A DNA stretch of 64,000 nucleotides from Pseudomonadota bacterium (lineage in GTDB: Bacteria; Pseudomonadota; Alphaproteobacteria; Acetobacterales; Acetobacteraceae). The notes under the pieces are model-generated. The model saw only the letters and a program-made list of their open reading frames with translations, searched no databases and had not been told where the DNA came from. The stretch is taken from assembly GCA_021816925.1 (NCBI GenBank), contig JAKAWQ010000001.1, positions 186,001-250,000 on the forward strand. The letters are read 5' to 3'. How positions within the stretch are numbered: the first letter of the stretch is position 1; the number at the start of each line of letters is the position of its first letter. Below, one piece after another: positions 21,084-30,988 of this stretch. A program made the position numbers and the translations under genes.

Positions 21084-21550
21084 GCGTACCTGAGAAACCC
21101 TCGGCAGTCGTCGCAGGTGACAACACTACCCGGGAGCTTCGCACGGCACCCTTGGTGGACCATCCTGTGCGGCGATGACCCATTGCGGCAAGGGAAATCG
21201 TGACGGCGGAGGCGAAGCGGCGTTCGATCAAGGCCGGTCGCGGCCGATACGGAGAGGCAGGTCCGCTCAGAACAGCGGCGGAACAGCGAGATTTGTTCCG
21301 GACTCGACACATATTGCACCCGCGCGGGCCGTTGGCCGGCGTATTCGGAGAGGACGAGCGCCTGCGGCCTGGTCGGGATCACGGGACGGCCGCGCGGCCG
21401 CCCGGCTCTTCAGATTGCTTCGGGGCGGCGCGTCTCGCGCTCCGACCATGCGCGGAATGCAGGCTGGCTCATTTCATGCACCATTCTGCGATCTCCCAAC
21501 CACCCGAGGATAGCGATCTTCCCGTATCGTGTCAGGCACTTTGCCGCACC
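21084..21550. other. Intergenic interval without recognisable gene
   Basis: These 467 bases lie between the GNAT gene and edd. Several short open frames cross it on both strands, but none has an RBS, a recognisable domain or consistent third-position GC bias. It could contain the missing 5' part of the GNAT gene in damaged form, but I could not align it by eye. No hairpin with a T-run was seen. Confidence 0.4.
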
Positions 21551-23362
21551 TCAGGCGAAGATCGTCGCCCCTTCGTCCGCGCCATTTACGGCGCGGCGGA
21601 ACGGAGCAAAAAGCTCGCGGCCAAGTCCTGCCTCGTTTTCGGAAAGATCGACCTCGGGCAACAGGCGCGAGGAAAACGTCGCAGCATCCAGCAGCACATC
21701 GAGTCGGCCGGCCCGGCAGTCGAGCCGGATGGGATCACCGTCGCGCACGCGAGCGAGCGCGCCGCCGGCGGCACATTCCGGGCTGACATGGATGGCGGCC
21801 GGAACCTTGCCCGAGGCACCGGACATCCGCCCATCAGTGACGAGGGCAACGCGGAAGCCGCGATCCTGCAGCACACCCAGGGCGGGCGTGAGCTTGTGCA
21901 ATTCTGGCATCCCGTTGGCCTTCGGCCCCTGGTACTGAATCACGGCAACGAAATCGCCCGCAAGCCCACCCGCCTTGAAAGCGCTGAGGAACTCCTCCTG
22001 GTCACGGAACACGCGCGCCGGCGCCTCGATCACCTGGTGTTCAGGCTTGAGAGCGGAGGTCTTTATCACCGCACGGCCGAGATTGCCGGTCAGGATGCGA
22101 AGCCCACCATCTGGGCTGAACGGACGCTCGGCCGTGCGCAACACGGTTTCATCGGCGCTGGCAGAAGAGACGGAACGCCAGGCAAGCGCACTGCCCTCGA
22201 GAACCGGGCACGTGCGGTAGGGAAGAAGCCCTTCGCCCCACACTGTCTTTGCGTCCTCGTGTAGCAGGCCGTGGTCCAGCAGGCTTGCAATCAGCACGGC
22301 CGTACCGCCGGCACGGTGGAACTGGTTCACGTCCGCCGAGCCGTTCGGATAGATGCGCGCGAGCAGCGGCACGTGCTCGGAAAGATCCGCGAAATCCTGC
22401 CAGGTGACGCGATGCCCGGCGGCCGCCGCCATGGCAACGAGATGGATCGTGTGGTTGGTCGAGCCGCCCGTGGCGAGCAGGCCCACCATGCCGTTGACCA
22501 CGGCGCGTTCGTCCATCAGGCGGCCGATCGGGGAGAATTCGTTGCCGAGCGCCGTGATCGCAAGAACGCGGCGCGCGGCGGCGGCGGTAAGGGCGTCGCG
22601 CAACTCCGTGTTCGGGTTCACGAAGGAGGCACCCGGTAAATGGAGCCCCATGATCTCCATCAGCATCTGGTTCGAGTTTGCCGTGCCGTAGAAAGTGCAG
22701 GTGCCGGGTGCGTGGTAGGATTGCATTTCCGCCTGGAGCAGCTCCGCGCGGCCGATCTTTCCCTCCGCGTGGAGTTGGCGGATGCGGGTTTTCTCGACGT
22801 TGGAAAGGCCCGAGGGCATCGGGCCGGCGGGCACGAAGATCACCGGCAGATGGCCGAAGCGGAGGGCGGCGATAACAAGGCCGGGAACGATCTTGTCGCA
22901 TACCCCGAGCATGAGCGCGCCATCGAATACGTCGTGCGAAAGGGCAACGGCGGCGGCGAGCGCGATCACGTCGCGGCTGAAGAGAGAAAGCTGCATGCCG
23001 GTACGACCCTGGGTAACGCCGTCGCACATGGCCGGCACGCCCCCGGCAAACTGGGCGACGCCGCCCGCCTTCCGCACGGCCTCCTTGATGAGGGCCGGAA
23101 AGCGCTCGAACGGCTGGTGCGCGGAAAGCATGTCGTTGTAGGCGGAGACAACCGCGATATTGGGCTTTTCCGTGCCTTTGAGATCCGCCTTGTCGGCCGC
23201 AGCGCAGGCCGCGAAGGCATGGGCGAGATTGCCGCAGCCAATACCGCCGCGCTGCACGCCCGCAGTGGCGGCGGCATCGAGGCGGACGAGATAGGCCTCG
23301 CGCGGTCCGGTGTTCCGCTCCCGGATGCGGCGCGTCACGGCGGCGATCGGTGCAATCGGCAT
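21551..23362 (-). CDS. edd: Phosphogluconate dehydratase (Entner-Doudoroff)
   Basis: A 603-residue Fe-S enzyme of the IlvD/Edd family that converts 6-phosphogluconate to 2-keto-3-deoxy-6-phosphogluconate. Start chosen at ATG 23362 ([13 protein letters not shown]); the frame is open further upstream but that part overlaps zwf. The cluster cysteines lie in [10 protein letters not shown] and in the family signature [10 protein letters not shown], with a third conserved block [14 protein letters not shown]. The C-terminal [21 protein letters not shown] is diagnostic. It sits 11 bases downstream of zwf, so the two are one transcription unit. The KDPG aldolase (eda) is not in the window. Confidence 0.95.
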   Translation of the reverse strand: MPIAPIAAVTRRIRERNTGPREAYLVRLDAAATAGVQRGGIGCGNLAHAFAACAAADKADLKGTEKPNIAVVSAYNDMLSAHQPFERFPALIKEAVRKAGGVAQFAGGVPAMCDGVTQGRTGMQLSLFSRDVIALAAAVALSHDVFDGALMLGVCDKIVPGLVIAALRFGHLPVIFVPAGPMPSGLSNVEKTRIRQLHAEGKIGRAELLQAEMQSYHAPGTCTFYGTANSNQMLMEIMGLHLPGASFVNPNTELRDALTAAAARRVLAITALGNEFSPIGRLMDERAVVNGMVGLLATGGSTNHTIHLVAMAAAAGHRVTWQDFADLSEHVPLLARIYPNGSADVNQFHRAGGTAVLIASLLDHGLLHEDAKTVWGEGLLPYRTCPVLEGSALAWRSVSSASADETVLRTAERPFSPDGGLRILTGNLGRAVIKTSALKPEHQVIEAPARVFRDQEEFLSAFKAGGLAGDFVAVIQYQGPKANGMPELHKLTPALGVLQDRGFRVALVTDGRMSGASGKVPAAIHVSPECAAGGALARVRDGDPIRLDCRAGRLDVLLDAATFSSRLLPEVDLSENEAGLGRELFAPFRRAVNGADEGATIFA

Positions 23363-23373
23363 GGCGGTCTCCC

Positions 23374-24870
23374 TCAGGGGATGTCGAGCGTCTCCTCGAA
23401 CCAGGTGCGGTTGTCCCGCTCGATCAGTGCAATCGCCGCCGACGGTCCCCAGGTGCCGGCGGTGTAGGGACGTGGCCGATCCCCGGCTTCCGCCCAGGCG
23501 CCGAGGATCTGGTCGATCCAGCCCCAGGCGGCTTCGACCTCGTCCCGACGCATGAAAAGCGTGGCATTGCCACGCACGACATCCATCAGGAGCCGCTCGT
23601 AGGCGTCCGGAAAGCGGCCCTTGAAGGCCTCCGCGAAACTGAGATTGAGCGCCGCGGAGCGGAGCCTGAGCCCGCCCGGTCCCGGCTCCTTCATCCAAAG
23701 GCTGAGGCGGATGTGCTCGTCCGGCTGCACCCGGATGATCAACCGGTTCGGAGAAGCGTCGCTGCCGTTGCTAGGGAAGATCCAGTGCGGCACGGGCCGG
23801 AACTGGATGACGATCTCTGAGACCTTCTGCGGCATCCGCTTGCCGGTGCGCAGATAAAAGGGCACCCTCGCCCACCGCCAGTTGCGGACCTCCGCCTTGA
23901 TGGCGACGAAGGTCTCGGTGCCGCTCGAGGCAGACACGTCTGGCTCCTCGAGATAGCCCCGGACCGGCGAACCCGCGATCGCGCCGGAGCGGTACTGGCC
24001 GCGCACTGTCTTGTGCGTCACATCGGCGGCCGAGATCGGAGCAAGCGCATGCAAAACCTTGATTTTTTCGTCACGCACCGCCTCGCGGTCGAGGGAGGCA
24101 GGCGGTTCCATGGCGACCAGGCAGAGAAGCTGGATGAGATGGTTCTGCACCATGTCGCGCAGCGCGCCGGTGCGATCGTAATAGATGCCGCGACCCTCGA
24201 TGCCAATGCTTTCGGCGACGGTGATCTGCACATGATCGATCGTGTGGCTCTGCCAGAGCGGCTCAAAGAGAGCATTGGCGAAGCGCAGCACGAGGAGATT
24301 CTGAACCGTCTCCTTGCCGAGATAGTGGTCGATGCGAAAGATGCGCGGCTCGGCAAAAACCGCGCCGACCTCGTCATTGATGCGGCGGGCAGAGGCAAGG
24401 TCGTTGCCGATCGGCTTTTCGAGCACCAGGCGGGCGTCGGGGCTCTGCGCTCCCGAGGCCTTGATCCGGTGCGCAATCGGGCCAAAGAGATGCGGCGCGG
24501 TCGCGAGATAGAAAACGCGGACCTCGCGAGGGGAATCGTCGAGCAGGCAGACAAGATCCGGCCAGCCGGCCTCGCCCGTGGCATCAAGCGAAACGAAATG
24601 CAGCCGCTCGCGAAAGCGCGTCCAGGTCTGTCCGTCGAGGTCCTCGCCATCGAGGAACTGGCGAAGGCTCGTCTCGACGTGCGCCTGGTACTCCGAACGC
24701 GAGAGCACGGAACGGGCGGCCGCGATGACGCGCGAAGGGGGCGGGATCTGGCCGTCGCGGTCGCGGCGGAAGAGCGCTGGCAGGAGCTTGCGGCTGGCGA
24801 GATCCCCGGTACCGCCGAAGACGACATAGTCGAACGGAGCAATGTAAGGATTATTGAAGTTGCTGGCCAT
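23374..24870 (-). CDS. zwf: Glucose-6-phosphate 1-dehydrogenase
   Basis: A 498-residue NADP-dependent oxidase of glucose 6-phosphate, the first committed step of the Entner-Doudoroff and pentose phosphate routes. Start chosen at ATG 24870 ([15 protein letters not shown]). The coenzyme-binding [16 protein letters not shown] is near residue 20, and the substrate/catalytic motif [13 protein letters not shown] is near 175. It follows the sorbitol dehydrogenase gene on the same strand after 75 bases and precedes edd, so hexoses released from polyols can be routed directly into the pathway. Confidence 0.95.
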   Translation of the reverse strand: MASNFNNPYIAPFDYVVFGGTGDLASRKLLPALFRRDRDGQIPPPSRVIAAARSVLSRSEYQAHVETSLRQFLDGEDLDGQTWTRFRERLHFVSLDATGEAGWPDLVCLLDDSPREVRVFYLATAPHLFGPIAHRIKASGAQSPDARLVLEKPIGNDLASARRINDEVGAVFAEPRIFRIDHYLGKETVQNLLVLRFANALFEPLWQSHTIDHVQITVAESIGIEGRGIYYDRTGALRDMVQNHLIQLLCLVAMEPPASLDREAVRDEKIKVLHALAPISAADVTHKTVRGQYRSGAIAGSPVRGYLEEPDVSASSGTETFVAIKAEVRNWRWARVPFYLRTGKRMPQKVSEIVIQFRPVPHWIFPSNGSDASPNRLIIRVQPDEHIRLSLWMKEPGPGGLRLRSAALNLSFAEAFKGRFPDAYERLLMDVVRGNATLFMRRDEVEAAWGWIDQILGAWAEAGDRPRPYTAGTWGPSAAIALIERDNRTWFEETLDIP

Positions 24871-24945
24871 CAGAGAGCTCCGATCGGCTTGCCGGTGCGG
24901 ATGGGCGTGCTGCCCGCCCGCCATAGCCGCCTGACCGAGCCAAGG

Positions 24946-25719
24946 CTAGCTCATCCAGTTGCCGCCATCCACGTTGAGCGTCTGCGCGACCACGTATTCG
25001 GCATCGTCGGAGGCAAGGAAGACCGCCGCGCCGGCAAGGTCCTCGGGCCGGCCCATCCGACCATAGGGGACCGCCTCACCGACCAGGCGCTTCTTCTCGC
25101 CGATCGGGCGATGCTCGTAGTGCGCGAAGAGCGCGTCCACCTCCGTCCACATGGCGGTATCGACCACGCCCGGAGCGATGCCGTTGACGCGGATCCCCTG
25201 CCGGATCAGGCCGAGGCCGGCCGATTGCGTCAGGCTGATGACCGCGGCCTTGCTCGCGCAGTAGACGCCGACCAGCGCCTCCCCGCGCCGGCCGGCCTGG
25301 GAGGCGAGGTTGATGATGGCGCCGCGCCGGCCGAGCTTGACCATCTGCCGGGCGATCGCCTGCAGCGTGAAGAGGAGGCCCTTCACGTTGATGGCAAAGA
25401 CACGATCATAGCTTGCCTCGGTGATCTCGAGGAACGGCGCCATCTCGAAGACCGCAGCGTTGTTGACGAGGATATCGAGCCCACCCCGGGCTTCGGTCGC
25501 GGCGGTAAAGGCGGCAATCGAGGCGGCGCTCGTCACGTCAAGACAAAAGGAATGCACGGCCGGACCGATGGCGGCAGCGGTGGCGGCCCCGGCCGCCTCG
25601 GAGACGTCGGCAATGCAGACGCGTGCCCCTTCGGCGGCGAAGCGCTCTGCGATCGCCCGGCCGATGCCCCGCGCCCCGCCGGTGACGGCGGCGTACCTGC
25701 CGGCGAGCTTTCCGCTCAA
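24946..25719 (-). CDS. smoS: Sorbitol (L-iditol 2-) dehydrogenase, short-chain type SmoS
   Basis: A 257-residue SDR that oxidises D-glucitol to D-fructose with NAD+. TTG start at 25719 is supported by the RBS taggagg 5 bases upstream; the upstream frame is also open but lies inside the preceding gene. The NAD motif is TGGARGIG (about 13-20). Active-site Ser and YxxxK are in INLASQAGRRG and VYCASKAAV. The segment VDTAMWTEVDALFAHYE followed by RPIGEKKRLVGEAVP is characteristic of rhizobial/Rhodobacter SmoS, which supports the substrate. It starts 10 bases after the neighbouring SDR gene. Confidence 0.85.
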   Translation of the reverse strand: MSGKLAGRYAAVTGGARGIGRAIAERFAAEGARVCIADVSEAAGAATAAAIGPAVHSFCLDVTSAASIAAFTAATEARGGLDILVNNAAVFEMAPFLEITEASYDRVFAINVKGLLFTLQAIARQMVKLGRRGAIINLASQAGRRGEALVGVYCASKAAVISLTQSAGLGLIRQGIRVNGIAPGVVDTAMWTEVDALFAHYEHRPIGEKKRLVGEAVPYGRMGRPEDLAGAAVFLASDDAEYVVAQTLNVDGGNWMS

Positions 25720-25729
25720 CGTGAGCCTC

Positions 25730-26503
25730 CTACCAGCAGGTGTAGCCGCCGTCGGCCAGCACAATCGCGCCGGTCATCAGGCTCGCCGCGTCGGAGGCAA
25801 GGAACAGCACGACCGAGGCGATCTCCTCGGGCTGGCCGATACGGTGCATCGGCGTCATCTCGAGCCAGGCACGGTTGAGTTCCGGATCCTCCATGCCGAA
25901 GCGCGTCAGCGGCGTGTCGATATAAGTGGGCGCGACAGCATTCACGCGCACGCCCCGCCCGGCCCACTCGGCGGCGAGCGAGCGCGTCAGATGATGCACG
26001 GCCGCCTTCGAGGCGTTGTAGTAGCTCTGCTCCTGCGGCTTGTTGACGATGAAACCGGACATCGAGCCGATATTGACGATGGCGCCGCGCCCCCGGGCAA
26101 GCATGGCAGCGCCGAACGTACGCGCGCACCAGAAAGTACCGTTGAGGTTGACGTTGAGCACATCCAGCCAAAGCTCATCCGCAACCGCTTCCGCCGGCGT
26201 CCCCGAGCGTGCGATGCCCGCATTGTTGACGAGAATATCGATCGCGCCGAACCGACGGTTGAGGGCAGTGGCGGCCTCGGTAACGGCCGCGGAATCCGTG
26301 ACGTCGAGCGACAGCGTATCGGCCCCGAGGCCGGCCGCCGCGAGTGTTGCCCTCCCTTCTTCCGCCACCATCGGATCCTTGTCGGCGATCGTTACGTGCG
26401 CACCGGCTTCGGCCAGGGCATGTGCACACGCAAGCCCGATCGCGCGGCCCCCGCCGGTGACGATCGCGTGGCGGCCGGTGAGAGAGAACTTCTCGCGATA
26501 CAT
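25730..26503 (-). CDS. Short-chain polyol dehydrogenase (arabinitol/xylitol-type SDR)
   Basis: A 257-residue SDR with NAD-binding TGGGRAIG (about 17-24), NNAG (about 94-97), Ser in VNIGSMSG and the catalytic YYNASKAAV. The N-terminus MYREKFSLTGRHAIVTGG and the C-terminus LADGGYTCW are typical of SDRs found in polyol ABC operons that oxidise pentitols or hexitols. The exact polyol cannot be read off. Having two different SDRs in one operon suggests that the locus handles more than one sugar alcohol. Located 20 bases after the ATPase gene. Confidence 0.8.
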   Translation of the reverse strand: MYREKFSLTGRHAIVTGGGRAIGLACAHALAEAGAHVTIADKDPMVAEEGRATLAAAGLGADTLSLDVTDSAAVTEAATALNRRFGAIDILVNNAGIARSGTPAEAVADELWLDVLNVNLNGTFWCARTFGAAMLARGRGAIVNIGSMSGFIVNKPQEQSYYNASKAAVHHLTRSLAAEWAGRGVRVNAVAPTYIDTPLTRFGMEDPELNRAWLEMTPMHRIGQPEEIASVVLFLASDAASLMTGAIVLADGGYTCW

Positions 26504-26523
26504 GCGGACTCCTCACGTTTCAC

Positions 26524-27615
26524 TCAGGTAGCAGAGCTGTCGGCGATCGCTCTTCCCTCGGCATCGAAGAGGCTGACGCGATCAAGGCGCGGCACAAGGT
26601 GAACCGCTTCGCCCGGGCGAACGTGCGCGAGATCGTCGGTACGCACGACGATGATCGCCCCGCGGCTCTCCTTGACGTAGAGGATCGTTTCCGCACCCAG
26701 ATGCTCCACCACATCGACGCTGCCGGCGAGCGGGCCTTCGGCGGCGAGCACGAAATGCTCCGGCCGGACGCCAAGGGTAAGGGCGGCGCCAGCGGCGGGC
26801 GGAGCACCCTGTGCGGCGAGGGCCACCGTGGCACCACCATCGAGGGCAAGCGAAAGTGACCCGTTCGCCACGCCGGCGACGCGGGCAGGAAAGAAATTCA
26901 TCTTGGGTGAGCCGATGAAGCCGGCAACGAAGAGGTTGGCCGGCCGGTGGTAGAGATCGAGCGGCGTGCCGACCTGCGCCACCTCGCCCTGGTTCAGGAC
27001 GACGATCCGGTCAGCCATCGTCATCGCCTCGATCTGATCATGCGTCACGTAGATCATCGTCGCATCGAGGCTGCGATGCAGCTTGACAAGCTCGGTTCGC
27101 ATTTGCACGCGCAACGCCGCATCGAGATTGGAAAGTGGCTCGTCGAACAGGAAGCCCTTCGGATTGCGAACGATCGCCCGCCCGATGGCGACGCGCTGGC
27201 GCTGGCCGCCTGAAAGCATGCGCGGCTTGCGTCCAAGCTCGGCCTCGAGCCGGAGGATGCGCGCAGCCTCGCGCACCTTCGCCTCGATCTCCGCACGCGG
27301 CCGGCCCGCCATCTTGAGCGCAAAGCCCATGTTCTGTGCGACCGTCATGTGCGGATAGAGCGCGTAGGACTGAAAGACCATCGCAAGCCCGCGCTTGTCA
27401 GGCGGAACGGCGTTCGCACGCGCCCCATCGATGAGGAAATCGCCCGACGTGATGTCCTCGAGGCCGGCGATCATCCGGAGAAGCGTGGTCTTCCCGCAGC
27501 CCGAGGGTCCCACGAAGACCATGAACTCCCGATCGGCGATGGCGAGATCAACGGATTTCACGGCCTCAAAGCCGCCGTACCACTTGCCAACCTGCCGGAG
27601 CTCGAGTGCCGCCAT
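26524..27615 (-). CDS. smoK: Sorbitol/mannitol-type ABC transporter ATP-binding protein
   Basis: A 363-residue MalK/UgpC-family ATPase. Start at ATG 27615 (MAALELRQVGKWYGG). Walker A is GPSGCGKTT (36-44), the signature is LSGGQRQRVAIGRAI (about 134), Walker B is FLFDEPLSNLDA, and the switch His is in YVTHDQIEAM. The C-terminal about 110 residues form the TOBE/OB regulatory domain (LGVRPEHF). It energises the SmoF/SmoG channel. Smo naming rests on neighbouring smoS-like and permease genes, so the substrate is inferred. Confidence 0.88.
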   Translation of the reverse strand: MAALELRQVGKWYGGFEAVKSVDLAIADREFMVFVGPSGCGKTTLLRMIAGLEDITSGDFLIDGARANAVPPDKRGLAMVFQSYALYPHMTVAQNMGFALKMAGRPRAEIEAKVREAARILRLEAELGRKPRMLSGGQRQRVAIGRAIVRNPKGFLFDEPLSNLDAALRVQMRTELVKLHRSLDATMIYVTHDQIEAMTMADRIVVLNQGEVAQVGTPLDLYHRPANLFVAGFIGSPKMNFFPARVAGVANGSLSLALDGGATVALAAQGAPPAAGAALTLGVRPEHFVLAAEGPLAGSVDVVEHLGAETILYVKESRGAIIVVRTDDLAHVRPGEAVHLVPRLDRVSLFDAEGRAIADSSAT

Positions 27616-27623
27616 CGACGATC

Positions 27624-28442
27624 CTACTTCACGGCGCCGACGGTGAGGCCGCGCACCAGGCGGCGCTGCGCCAGGCTGCCGAACAGGAGAATCGGTGCCA
27701 CCGCAAGCACCGAGGCGGCCGAGAGCTTCGCCCAGAACAGGCCCTCGGGCGCCGAATACCGGGCAATATAGGCGGCGAGGGTGCCGGCGTGGGCGGCGGT
27801 AAGGTTGATGCTCCAGAAGGATTCGTTCCACGACAGGATGATCGCGAGGAGAGCGGCCGAGGCAATTCCGGGCGAGGCCAGAGGAAGCAAGAGATGCGTC
27901 ATCTGCCCGCGCGGGCCGACCCCGTCCATGCGCGCGGCCTCCAGGATGTCGCGCGGAATATCACGGAAGAACGAGAAGAGCATCCAGACGACGATCGGGA
28001 GGTTCATCAGCGTGTCGACGATCACGAGGCCGGCGCGCGTGTCGAGCAGGCCCGCGTCGCGAAAAATCAGATAGACGGGTACAAGAACGCCGACCGGTGG
28101 CAGCATCTTCGTCGAAAGCATCCAGACGAGGAGGTCCTTGGTGCGTTTACCGGGTTGGAAGGCCATCGCATAGGCGGCAGGAAAGGCGATGAGAATGGCG
28201 AGCGCGGTGGAGGCGAAACTGACGATGACGCTGTTGGCAGCGAACAGCAGGTAGCCGGACTGGGCGGTGGCGGCGGCGAAGCTTTGCAGCACCGGACGGA
28301 AGAGGATGATCGGCGGGATGGCGACCGCCTCGCCCTCGGTCTTGAAGGCGGTGACGGTCATCCAGAGGATGGGAAAAAACATCAGGCAGGCGACGATCCA
28401 GGCCGCGATGGCGCCGGAGAGCGGGGCCTTGTCGTGCTGCAT
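27624..28442 (-). CDS. smoG: Sugar-alcohol ABC transporter permease (SmoG-like)
   Basis: A 272-residue inner-membrane permease of the MalG family with six hydrophobic segments. The EAA loop that docks to the ATPase is RDILEAARMDGVGP. It begins 4 bases after smoF and ends 8 bases before the ATPase start, so all transporter genes are closely coupled. Together with SmoF it forms the pore for the ligand delivered by SmoE. Confidence 0.88.
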   Translation of the reverse strand: MQHDKAPLSGAIAAWIVACLMFFPILWMTVTAFKTEGEAVAIPPIILFRPVLQSFAAATAQSGYLLFAANSVIVSFASTALAILIAFPAAYAMAFQPGKRTKDLLVWMLSTKMLPPVGVLVPVYLIFRDAGLLDTRAGLVIVDTLMNLPIVVWMLFSFFRDIPRDILEAARMDGVGPRGQMTHLLLPLASPGIASAALLAIILSWNESFWSINLTAAHAGTLAAYIARYSAPEGLFWAKLSAASVLAVAPILLFGSLAQRRLVRGLTVGAVK

Positions 28443-28446
28443 CGGG

Positions 28447-29361
28447 TCAGGTCTCGATGTTGCGCGCGACCGCGCGCATCAGGAAGAGCGCGACGATATT
28501 GGCAAGCACGATCGCCAGCACGCCGGCGGCCGAGGCGCCGCCGATGTTGAAGTCGAGCAACGCCCGGATATAGATGAGATAGGTGAGCGTCGTGGTCGCG
28601 GTGCCGGGGCCGCCGGCTGTCGTGGTCAGGATCTCGGCAAAGATCGAAAGCAGAAAAATCGACTCCATCATGATCGTGATGGTGGCCGGCCGCGCGAGGT
28701 GCGGCAGCACGATATAGATGATGCGACTGAGCGGCTTCGCACCGTCCATGCGCGCGGCCTCGAGCTGGTCCGTATCGAGCGATTGCAGGGCGGTAAGCAG
28801 GATCAGTGTGGCGAAAGGCGTCCACTCCCAGGCAACGATCATCACGAGCGCGATCATGGGCGCGGTGGTGAACCAGGCGATCGGGTGCAGGCCGACCAGC
28901 TTGAAGAGCCAGCCGACGAGGCCGTTCAGAGGATCGAACAGCAGGTTCTTGAAGATCAGGGCAGCGACCGGCGGCAGCACGAAGAAGGGCGCGATCACCA
29001 TCAGCCGGGCGATTCCGCGGCCCGGAAAGTTCTGGTTCAGAAGCAGAGCAAAGAGCGTTCCGAGGATGATCGTGATGGCGAGCACGCCGAGCGTGAGGAC
29101 GAGCGTGTTGAAGATCGCCGTCCAGAAGGCAGGATCCGTGAGGAGGAGGTTGTAGTTGAGAAGGCCGGCAAAGCCGCGGCGCTCGGGGTAGAGAAGATTG
29201 TAGCGTTCGAACGAATAGCGGAGCGTCATCACGAGCGGGACGAACGCCCAGGCGCCGAGCAGAATGACAGCCGGAAACAACAGCAGCCACGAGGAGCGGC
29301 GGCGTGCGCGCGCGAGCGACTCCGCCGCCACCACCCGCCCTGCGAGCGCCGTGCTGCTCAT
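28447..29361 (-). CDS. smoF: Sugar-alcohol ABC transporter permease (SmoF-like)
   Basis: A 304-residue MalF-type inner-membrane permease. A basic N-terminal tail (about 1-22) precedes six helices. The EAA loop reads DQLEAARMDGAKPL. It is located 30 bases downstream of the binding-protein gene. Family assignment is clear; polyol specificity is inferred from the operon. Confidence 0.88.
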   Translation of the reverse strand: MSSTALAGRVVAAESLARARRRSSWLLLFPAVILLGAWAFVPLVMTLRYSFERYNLLYPERRGFAGLLNYNLLLTDPAFWTAIFNTLVLTLGVLAITIILGTLFALLLNQNFPGRGIARLMVIAPFFVLPPVAALIFKNLLFDPLNGLVGWLFKLVGLHPIAWFTTAPMIALVMIVAWEWTPFATLILLTALQSLDTDQLEAARMDGAKPLSRIIYIVLPHLARPATITIMMESIFLLSIFAEILTTTAGGPGTATTTLTYLIYIRALLDFNIGGASAAGVLAIVLANIVALFLMRAVARNIET

Positions 29362-29391
29362 CGCCGCGCCCTTGCCACGGATCTCCGCCGG

Positions 29392-30717
29392 CTATTTGAT
29401 GTAGCCGGCCTCCGTCATGGTGCGCCGGGTCGAGGCCTCGGCGCTCTGCAACGCCTGCGCCACCGTTTCACGCCCGGCAAGCGCGGCGGCGATGTCCTGG
29501 CCAACCGTCGTCCCGATACCCTGGAATTCGGGAATGCCGACGAACTGGACCCCCGTGTAGGGCACCGGATTCATGGTCGGATGCAAAGGATCCGCAGACA
29601 GGATCATCTGCTCGACCAGTGGCGCGAACGGCGCGGCCTTCAGATACTCCGGATTCTTGTAGGTCGATTCGCGCGTGCCCGGCGGGACGGCGACCCAGCC
29701 CTGCGTGCGCCCGACGAGGCCGATGTAGGACTTCGAGGTGGCCCAGGCGAGGAACTTCCGGGCATCCACGGCCTGGCGGGAGGAGACGGGGATCGCAAGC
29801 GCCCACGACCACAGCCAATGGGCACCATGAGGCGTCACGTCCGTGGGCGCCGGGGCCACGGCAACATCGGCCGCAACCTTCGACTTCGCCGGATCATAGA
29901 GGTAGCCGGCGGCGACGGTGGCGTCGATCCACATGCCGCATTTGCCGGTGGAGAAGAGGGCGAGATTCTCGGTGAAGCCGTTGGAGGTTGCGTTCGGCGG
30001 CCCGTCCTTCTTCATCAGATCCACATAGAAGGTGATTGCCTTCTCCCAGGCGGGGCTGGTGAGCTGCGGCTCCCACTTCATGTTGAACCACTCGCCGCCG
30101 AATGTGTTCACGAGCGTTGTGAGATAGGCCATGTTCTCGCCCCAGCCGGGCAGGCCGCGCAGGCAGACGCCGTAAATCCCTTTGGCAGGATCGGTGAGCT
30201 TGTCGGCGAACGTTTTGATCTCGTCATAGGTAGGGTGCGCCGGCATGGTGAGGCCGGCGGCCTTGAAGAGGTCCTTCCGGTAATAGGTCATCGAGCTTTC
30301 GGCATAGAACGGCACGGCATAGAGCGTGCGGTTGTAGGAAAGCCCGGCGCGAACAGAGGGGAAGATATCGGCGAGATCGTAGGCGGCGCCGAGATTGCCG
30401 ACCGGATCGAGCCAGTGGTTCTTCGCCCAGAGCGGCGCCTCATAGGTGCCTATCGTTACGATATCGAAACTTCCAGCATGCGTCGCGATGTCGGTAGTGA
30501 CGCGCTGGCGGAGCGTGTTCTCCGGCAGCACCACCCAGTTGAGCTTGATGCCGGTCTCCTTGGTGAACGCGGGCGAGAGCTTCTGCATCACCAGCATGTC
30601 GGGGTTGTTGACGGTAGCGATCGTGAGGGTGGCGGCGGTGGCGGCAATCGGCGCGAGGAGCGCCCCGGCGAGGAGGCCGGCTGCGAGCGGTGCGACGGCG
30701 AAGCGACGTTCCTTCAT
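29392..30717 (-). CDS. smoE: Polyol ABC transporter substrate-binding protein (SmoE-like)
   Basis: A 441-residue periplasmic binding protein of the family-1 extracellular solute-binding type. Start at ATG 30717; the signal peptide is KERRFAVAPLAAGLLAGALLAPIAATAA with cleavage near residue 29. The mature protein opens TLTIATVNNPDM, as in sorbitol/mannitol-binding SmoE proteins, and carries PFYAESSMTYYRKDLF and GLPGWGENMAYL. It has its own upstream region of 271 bases containing a CTTTC-N5-GAAAG dyad, so it is probably a separately controlled promoter within the locus, consistent with high demand for the binding protein. Confidence 0.87.
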   Translation of the reverse strand: MKERRFAVAPLAAGLLAGALLAPIAATAATLTIATVNNPDMLVMQKLSPAFTKETGIKLNWVVLPENTLRQRVTTDIATHAGSFDIVTIGTYEAPLWAKNHWLDPVGNLGAAYDLADIFPSVRAGLSYNRTLYAVPFYAESSMTYYRKDLFKAAGLTMPAHPTYDEIKTFADKLTDPAKGIYGVCLRGLPGWGENMAYLTTLVNTFGGEWFNMKWEPQLTSPAWEKAITFYVDLMKKDGPPNATSNGFTENLALFSTGKCGMWIDATVAAGYLYDPAKSKVAADVAVAPAPTDVTPHGAHWLWSWALAIPVSSRQAVDARKFLAWATSKSYIGLVGRTQGWVAVPPGTRESTYKNPEYLKAAPFAPLVEQMILSADPLHPTMNPVPYTGVQFVGIPEFQGIGTTVGQDIAAALAGRETVAQALQSAEASTRRTMTEAGYIK

Positions 30718-30903
30718 CGTGGCTGATCCTTCCATGGCTGCGGGCGTGGCCGGCGGGCGAGGCAGGGAAAGGCGGCGCCACGCCGGGGCAGCGGCGCGGG
30801 GAAGGCGCACGAGCGGCCGGATGCGGATGGGTGCATCTTGCGTCTCTCCCTGGCTGTCGGCGGGCTTTGTGCCCTATTCGCCTTATTATTTGAAGGTAAA
30901 TTA

Positions 30904-30918
30904 CTTTCGTTTAGAAAG
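30904..30918. promoter_or_regulatory. Candidate DeoR-type operator upstream of smoE
   Basis: CTTTC-GTTTA-GAAAG, a perfect 5-bp dyad in an unusually AT-rich patch (about 30870-30925) of otherwise GC-rich DNA, about 190 bp upstream of the smoE start. The same CTTTC-N5-GAAAG arrangement occurs upstream of the DeoR-family gene (34633-34647). The TTTCGTTT core resembles sites known for DeoR-family sugar regulators. Confidence 0.6.
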
Positions 30919-30988
30919 TCAACCCGGATTCGACGGGACCACGACGCCTGGCCACGGCCGCAGCACGAATGCGTTAAGACCGGTCGGA

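Noticed and set aside
23363-23698. Upstream extension of the edd reading frame
   Set aside because: It overlaps zwf and adds sequence absent from Edd; ATG 23362 matches the family N-terminus.
28267-30726. 819-codon plus-strand frame across the polyol transporter genes
   Set aside because: Shadow of three well-identified minus-strand transporter genes; composition is Arg/Gly/Glu-rich without domains.
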